A stretch of DNA of 64,000 nt, taken from contig JAALGY010000051.1 in the NCBI GenBank assembly GCA_032358165.1, forward strand, positions 310,001 through 374,000. Direction: 5' to 3'. The notes under the pieces were generated by a model. It was not told the DNA's origin. It saw nothing but the letters and a program-made list of their open reading frames with translations, and ran no database searches. Positions 58,066 to 64,000 of this stretch are shown piece after piece. Source of the stretch: Diplosphaera chodatii. Lineage: Eukaryota; Chlorophyta; Trebouxiophyceae; Prasiolales; Stichococcaceae. The translations under genes and the position numbers were made by a program. Every line of letters starts with the position of its first letter. Within the stretch, counting starts at the first letter, position 1.

Positions 58066-60466
58066 TTACTTTTGGCGCGGCAGCCATGCCGGCGGCTTGA
58101 TGCCAGTTGGGATCCAGGCCGTCTTGGCGTCCAGGTCGGCCTACCAGCAGGCGCACGAGATGCAGTGAGAACTAGGGCCAGCGTCTGAGACGATGCAAAC
58201 CATGCAAACCCTAAAATGCAGCCGGAGTGCAGCAGACATGGCGCCAATGCATAGGCGGGCCGCTATGCCGCACTGCATATGTATAAGACACAGTACCTGC
58301 ATACGCTCGATGATGACGCGCATCGTGTGCACGTCCTCCTGCATGACCGCGACCAGCTTGACCGACGCCTGCAAGCGCACAGACGGCTTGCTTGAGCGCT
58401 GCGGACGCAGCTCAGCAAGCTGCCTGGGTGACACAGAGAGCAATGCAGGACCTGCTGCGGCACCACCGCACATTGATCTGAGCCCAAGAAGGCTGCTGGT
58501 GCCATTCTCAGTGGCAACATCCAGTGCTGAGGCGCGAGAGCAGCCCAATCCTCACTCGCATGTCGTCCATGCCGGTGGCGAGGTCCTGCAGCCGGGTGTC
58601 GAGGTTCGCGGCCAGCGCGGCCTTGAGGGCGACCACGCCCAGGCAGACCCCCGCGACCACCTCCGAGCCGTGCTCCCTGCAATAACAGCGTGTACCTCCG
58701 CTGCAATGGCATGTGCCCGCAACGCTGCAAGCGGATTCTTTGTGGGCATCACGGCAGAGCATGGCAAACTAGTGGGGCTTAGCATCATGCGGTATCTTAA
58801 CAATGGGGCCACGTCAGGCACCGCCCGCCACTGTGCAGCACCTGATCATCCACACCGCGAGCTGCAGCGCGGCCACGCCGTGCGACCAGGCGAGCGCCGC
58901 CGCCGCGGCCAGCAGCAGCAGCGCGACGCCGCCGGGGCCCAGGGCGTCGACCGCCGCCAGCCCGGCCGAGGTGCGCTTCCGCATCGACGCCTGCCGCGCC
59001 ATGATCACCTGCGAGACGCCGCCGCAACACTTCAGCAGCCGGTCCAATGTCAACTTGCACTGCTGGATAGAGTTTTGTCGGTGGCGGTTTCAATTGGTGC
59101 ACTGCAAGCTACTGGCAGGAACATGCACACTGCGCAGCGGCTGCAGAGTTCATGCCCACATGCTGGCTTTCATTTGGCCAGACCAGATCTGAAAGAGCCT
59201 AATCAAAACCCTGAATCTCATGGGGTCGCCTGCAGCGGCCCACCTGGGACAAACGCTCCTGGTCGCCCAGCAGCTGCCGCAGCCCGTCCACCGCCGCACT
59301 GGCGCCGCTGCGCTCCACCTCTGCACGCGCAGCGCACAGCGGCAGTGTCAGCGCCAAGCCACATGTGTCAAGGCTGCTGTGCAGGGGGCCTCGCAGCAGG
59401 CGTGTCGCACGCCTTGGGCAATGGGCGCAGGGGCAGCTGAAGCACAGCAGCTCCAGAAGGACGGCAGCTCCTTGCAGCATCCGATGAGTCCTTTCAACAT
59501 CTGGTGCATGATGCAGGTGCCTGGCATGTGCCTCCGTACAGCAGGGTCAGGTGACTCCCGCCTCGCCCCATCCGTGCTCACCTGCTGCAGCTGCCTCGGC
59601 TGTGGCAAGGCTGCGCGGGGAAGCGGTGTCATCGCCGGCGACTGGCGGCCGGCCCGCCGCAGGGCTGCCAAACACCGCGGGCCTGTCGGAGCCTGGGGAC
59701 CCTGTGGCGATGGGCTGCGGCTGCGAGGTGTGCGGCGGCTCGGGCGAGGCCGCGGCCGCGCGGGCAAAGGTCAGCGAGGAGTCCTCTTCCTGCATGCATC
59801 AGCTGCGTGATCATCAAGACTGGCATGCTCACAGGCTCACATGCCGCACTCCACCGGCAGCGTGGTGCATGACCACCTGCACGGGCTGGGCGTCGGTTGC
59901 AGCGGCTGCCCACATGCTGCACCTGCGCTCTTGAACATGCACAAGCATGGCGGGCAGTGCTCTGGGAGGCTTACATCCAGCTGGAGCGCCTCCGACAGGC
60001 TGTTGGAAGGTGACACCGGGCTGGGGCTGGGGCTGCGGGCCGGGTGCTGCTGCTGTGATGCAGCCTCCTCTGCTTCCTGCTGCTGCTGGCTTGCCACTGG
60101 CTCCGTTCCAGACGCAGACGCCCTGCTAGACATGTGAGCACGGATCAACGACTTCTGAAGTCAACCCACATGTGGCGGGTGCACACCTGCCAACAATGTG
60201 ACAATGATCAGCGCTATGTGTGACAAATGCTTTGTTTCAGAGCATCACCTGCCGAAGAACTGCTGCATCTGCTCGCGTGCCGCGGCAGCGAGGTCTGCGA
60301 TGCCCGCCGGCTGGTGGCTGCTACTGGGTGGGCGGCCCAGGGCGCTGCCGGCTCTGGGGCTGAGGAAGCCGCCAGAGTTGCTGCGGAAGCCGCTGACTGC
60401 GCCCTCATTGTTACTGCTGCTGCTGCCGTTGCTGACTTCACTGCGTGCGCTGCGAACCCCCGTCAT
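58066..60466 (-). CDS. Unknown membrane/coiled-coil protein
   Basis: I do not recognise this gene. Reading leftwards: a first exon from ATG about 60466 to 60245 is Ser/Gly-rich and ends in DLAAAAREQMQQFFG. An exon near 60132-59985 has VASQQQQEAEEAASQQQ then a SPSPSPVSPSNS run. One at about 59770-59582 is Ala/Pro-rich. About 59323-59242 reads VERSGASAAVDGLRQLLGDQ. About 59011-58855 has ASMRKRTSAGLAAVDALGPG followed by a hydrophobic GVALLLLAAAAALAW segment. About 58675-58560 has a second hydrophobic stretch (VVAGVCLGVVALKAALA) then LDTRLQDLATGMDDM. About 58368-58298 reads VKLVAVMQEDVHTMRVIIER. The last exon, 58140-58066, reads ADLDAKTAWIPTGIKPPAWL and ends PRQK then TAA. Two membrane segments followed by a heptad-like tail suggest an organelle membrane protein; this is inference. 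Confidence 0.6.
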
Positions 60467-61497
60467 TGCTGCTGAATCTGTGTACCAGAGGCGGCTCAGC
60501 TGGATGTCCGGGCAGCTTCCCTTACCTGCGACGCAGAGACACCATTTCCGCAGGAGTAGCATCAGCGGTATCTCCAGCAGTACCTTCTGCATGAATCTCC
60601 AAACCTCCCTGAATGTGCACTCGGCTCGCACCACTGCAGGAGTATCACGGTCTGTTCCGACGAGACAAGCCGGCCTGCTCAGGTTAGCGCATGCACACCC
60701 ATACAAATTCGGCAACCGTCACGTCGCTATGGGCAATATGATGAAAAATAAGTCACTGCAGTGCATTTGCTTGCAGGCAAGTTGCCAAAGCAGTGGTCTT
60801 GTGGTGGCCTGGATTGTCACTTGCCCACACTATGTGCAGCGTCAACTACATTGATGAGGCCCTGCTCGATCACCAGCAGGACACTAAGGGCCTGCACATG
60901 ATCAACAATGACGCGAAACCCGTGCATAACTGATAACAGCCAGCCTGGAACGAACGGCGAGGTAGAATGCACATGCTTTGCACCTGGTTTGGAAGGCTCA
61001 GCGGCTGTTGGGGAATGGCGAAGCGCACGGCAGAGGCTTTCTGGACTGTCACTCTGCGTATAGGTGGTACAGTACCCGCTTTGGCACGCAGATCGCTGAT
61101 GAGGCTGCAAGGCAGCGGACCCAAAGGTGGAGCAGTGATCGGGTTGCCGGTGGAGCAGTAGTCGGCAGGGTCCTTCGTGCCTGACACACATTCCGACCAG
61201 CTTCAGTGAGATGCAGAGAGATTTTACCGGAACGCTTTCCCTTCACGGGGGTGTCGGTTGACGTGTTGCAGCGCCGAGAAGAACTCAGCAGCGAGCAAGC
61301 TGCAGATGCGTGCAGCGGGTAGCGTGTGACTTGCCTACTGGAGCAAAGTTCAGTGCGTGTGTGAAAGCTAGCAACTCGACCACGCACCAGCTGGAGGCAT
61401 TGTATACGTCATGACGTCTACATAGCCACTGGGTGCACTGCCACATACGTTTGGGCGCCGTTGGTGTAGAAGTTGTTGACCTCTGCACCACGGCAAC
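60467..61497. other. Divergent intergenic region
   Basis: Separates the minus-strand membrane protein from the plus-strand DUF1499-like gene. No further gene is supported. Confidence 0.45.
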
Positions 61498-62788
61498 ATG
61501 GCAGCTGCGGTTGAGAAGGGCGACCTCAACGAGTTCACCACTGACGTGAACAGCCCGCCGCGCTTCCGCAAAGCAAGTTCACATCGTGTGCCCGCGCTGA
61601 TCTACGATGTGCAGAGGACATGCGCTGGACCGCAGTGCATTGCTGTTTGCGGTACATGCGCTGATGCGCGCTTGATGACCTCAGCCTCTGCACACTGAGT
61701 CGTGCGCTTACGACATGCAGAACGACACCCCTTTCCCGGAGCAGTTCAAGGCCGTGATACGCACGGAGTTTCCGGATCTTCAGCCTGCGGTCGTCAAGGG
61801 TGTGTCACCTGCGCATGTTTGCAGATCAGCAAACGAAGCAAAGGAAGGCCGTGAGAGCAGCGACATGGCAGGCACTGTGTATGCTTGCTGATGGTTGGTC
61901 CGGCAACGTTGAGCCGCCCGTGAAAGTAAGCCGGGCTCTGACACTGCAGGCAAGCCGCTGAACTGGGTTTTCCACAAAGCGACGGAGGCGGCACACTCTA
62001 TGCCGCGATGGGAGATCACGCATCAGGTGCTTTGACACCCTTCGCCGTCCGGCATACGCGGCGTTCCGTACCTGCCAGCGTTGATATGCCGCGACGTCAT
62101 GCAGCTGCAGCTGGTCCAGAGCTGCCAGGCACGCTGCTCTTGCCAGACTGCTGCGTAACATCATGAGAGCCTGTGCAGGAGAGTTCCGAGGGCTGCATCG
62201 AGGGCACCTACACCTCCATGTTCATGAGGAAGAAGGTGACAAGCTGTTTGCGGGATCATCTTGGGTACAGAGTATCAGCCTTGTGGGCAAGAAACAAGTG
62301 CTGCATGCCCGCCACATCAATATTCGCACGCGCTGGTGTCGCTGCCGCTGCCGTCACGGGCATGGCGATCTGGGTTCGACGTGCGGACACTGCCCACTCA
62401 CGTGCAGGAGGACTTCACGATCCACGTCACCAAGGGCGCGGCCGACGACGAGGTGGTGGTCAACATGCGCACGCGCGCGCGGACGTCCGGGGGCCTCGAC
62501 GGCAACGAGCGCATCACGGGCTTCGTGAACGAGCTGCGCGAGGTGCTGCGCATCCTCAGCCCCTCGGTGGTGTTGCCACCGGTGGTGGTACTAGTGTGGT
62601 TTGGTTGTCGGCCTCGGTTGTCGGCCTGTGCAGCTGCACGTGCAGACTCCCATGCGCTGATGCACATTAGCAATATGGGCGGGAGTGGCACTGACCGCAG
62701 TACAGCTCAGCGAGTGGTTCGGCAAACGAGTGTGGGCCCAGTAAACAATGATGTTGTCGCATGCTTCATGCAGGAGCTCGAGGACTAA
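61498..62788 (+). CDS. DUF1499-like protein
   Basis: A small multi-exon gene. Exon 1 from 61498 reads MAAAVEKGDLNEFTTDVNSP then PRFRKA. A second exon at about 61701-61798 reads YDMQNDTPFPEQFKAVIRTE, FPDLQPAVVK. A third at 62179-62236 reads ESSEGCIEGTYTSMFMRKK. A fourth at about 62410-62565 reads DFTIHVTKGAADDEVVVNMR, TRARTSGGLDGNERI and FVNELREVL. A last exon probably ends QELED then TAA at 62788. The order (paired-strand start, E..GY..AEY.S..F.F.DD.., V.VRS.SR.G..D.G.NR.RI..) resembles the DUF1499 fold of plastid and bacterial proteins, whose function is unknown. The junction between exons 2 and 3 does not fit a GT donor cleanly. Confidence 0.5.
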
Positions 62789-63608
62789 GGCGCAACCTCC
62801 CAAGAGGCCCTGAGGCATGATTTCCAAAAGGCCTCGAGGCGCAAGTCCCAAAGTGGCCGTGGTTCATAACTTCGTTCTGCAGTGTGCCAGCAATGGACTG
62901 TGATACCATGCACCGTGATGTGGACGCACGCAATGCGGATGCCACGACTGCATGGTTGAGCTTTTGTTGCGTCCCAACTTTGTCCCCATGACGCTTTGGC
63001 ATCACTATGCTGTTGTGCAGCTGCACCAACACGATGCTTGCTGTGGAGCACATGGTGTTTCGTGGTCCTCTCTCGGTTTCAGTGTTGCTTGAATTGCAGA
63101 AGAACGTGATTTTACACCAACGTTGTGTGTGCCGTATCAAATTCCAGATACACGAAAACAAAGGCGGGGCACTGCTGTGGAGACACCCCCCTCCAGATGT
63201 GGGAACATCGGTCTACAGACCCTCTCAATACGCCGTCTCCCGCAAACTGCAATGTCCCAAACTCGATGCACGGCATCGCCAAGCATGTGTTCGAGTATTC
63301 CCCCCCTTGGTGTAGGCTGCCGTCCTCAAAACCAGTAACTGTGCACAACCCATGCACCTTATCACCCCGCTCAGGAAAATTGCCGTTGTTGGTACAGCTG
63401 CACACGTGGATCGAGAGTAAATACGTCAAGGTCTACTGCTTGCCCCGAACGGATGTGGCATGAGCGTCGCCATGGCCAGCCCCGCAGGACCAGCAACAGC
63501 ACTCGAGTGGCCGTATAGTAAGGAAGGGAAGAGGCTGCTGCTGCCGCTCTTGCAGCAAATAGCCTGGAATGTCATTTACGACTTGAGTGCCGCCCTGCTG
63601 CCACCATG
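62789..63608. other. Intergenic with a short imperfect repeat
   Basis: At 62797-62865 a motif of the form cc(c)aa.aggcc..gaggc recurs three times at about 22-25 nt spacing. Otherwise only short frames without motifs are present. Confidence 0.4.
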
Positions 63609-64000
63609 CTATTGAGCACGGTCCCGGTCTGTGTTGGCACTTGCATTGGCCTGCCGGTTTAGGCGCTTGTGCATCTGGTAGGTGTCCACTGCGGCGCCTG
63701 ACAGCGCGGCCACCGCGGGCGCCGACAGGTCCCCGGTGACCTTCCACAGCACTCCCAGGAACAGCAGCTGGCCTGCCAGCAGGTAGCCGTAGAGGCGGCT
63801 GACGCTGCGGCGCTGCGTGAGCCACGCCTGTGCGACGTTCTTGAAGGCGCGCGCCGCCTCCTCGGGGCCCTCCGGCGACATGACGCGGTAGTAGCGGTCG
63901 GCATTGAGCAGGGCCGTCGCCACCACTTGCTGCTCCTCGTCGCCGCTGTTCTCGTCGGACAGCAGCCGCCCGGAGGCGGCGGACAGGGCGGACAGCGACA
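63609..64000 (-). CDS. C-terminal part of an unknown membrane protein (5' end outside window)
   Basis: A continuous minus-strand frame runs from the window edge to a TAG at 63609-63611, about 130 residues. It contains SDENSGDEEQQVVATALLNA, DRYYRVMSPEGPEEAARAFK, NVAQAWLTQRRSVSRLYGYL, a hydrophobic LLAGQLLFLGVLW segment, a weaker one (PAVAALSGAAV) and a basic/polar tail (MHKRLNRQANAS). I do not recognise the family. No intron is seen in the visible part. Confidence 0.6.
   Translation of the reverse strand, partial: SLSALSAASGRLLSDENSGDEEQQVVATALLNADRYYRVMSPEGPEEAARAFKNVAQAWLTQRRSVSRLYGYLLAGQLLFLGVLWKVTGDLSAPAVAALSGAAVDTYQMHKRLNRQANASANTDRDRAQ

Overview
The window is nuclear DNA of a green alga (Chlorophyta; I favour a trebouxiophyte- or chlorophyte-type alga but cannot name the species). 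The evidence is high GC, genes split into many short exons, acceptors that are nearly always (C)TGCAG, donors of the GTGAGT/GTGCGC type, TGTAA as a candidate poly(A) signal, and nucleus-encoded plastid proteins (Psb27 with a bipartite thylakoid-lumen transit peptide, and a plastid-type rhodanese). Gene models below were assembled by eye from frame, splice sites and exon phase. I see no rRNA, tRNA, CRISPR array or intact transposon.

Layout. 1-1635 (-): rhodanese-domain protein, 3' end outside the window. 2448-4978 (-): complete ESCRT-III subunit VPS2/CHMP2. 5439-7011 (+): PSB27. About 8.9-47 kb is dominated by a family of secreted Cys- and Lys-rich proteins that I do not recognise: member A 8857-13739, B 16942-21494, C 30688-34818, D 39475-41672 and E 44001-47010, all (+). 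A sixth member, F, lies at 55072-56712 (-). A FIGL1 AAA-ATPase gene (23110-28682, +) sits between B and C, and a decayed, intron-bearing copy of its 3' end lies between C and D (about 36950-37655). This implies an old tandem duplication of a block containing FIGL1 and a family gene. 47927-51434 (+): ZGPAT-like G-patch protein. 51702-54234 (-): TPR protein. 58066-60466 (-): unknown membrane/coiled-coil protein. 61498-62788 (+): DUF1499-like protein. 63609-64000 (-): 3' end of an unknown membrane protein.

The secreted family is the most interesting part. A, B and C are a signal peptide, a Cys-rich module of about 120-150 residues, a Pro-rich rod, and a second homologous Cys-rich module. This dumbbell layout resembles volvocalean pherophorins and other hydroxyproline-rich wall glycoproteins, but the modules do not show a pherophorin pattern I can recognise. 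The rod is built differently in each gene: a chain of seven small symmetrical exons (A), two exons (B), or one exon with internal minisatellites (C). E has two modules and no rod; D and F have one module each. F resembles the first half of E and D resembles the second half. The likely role is in the extracellular matrix or cell wall; this is inferred from architecture, not shown.
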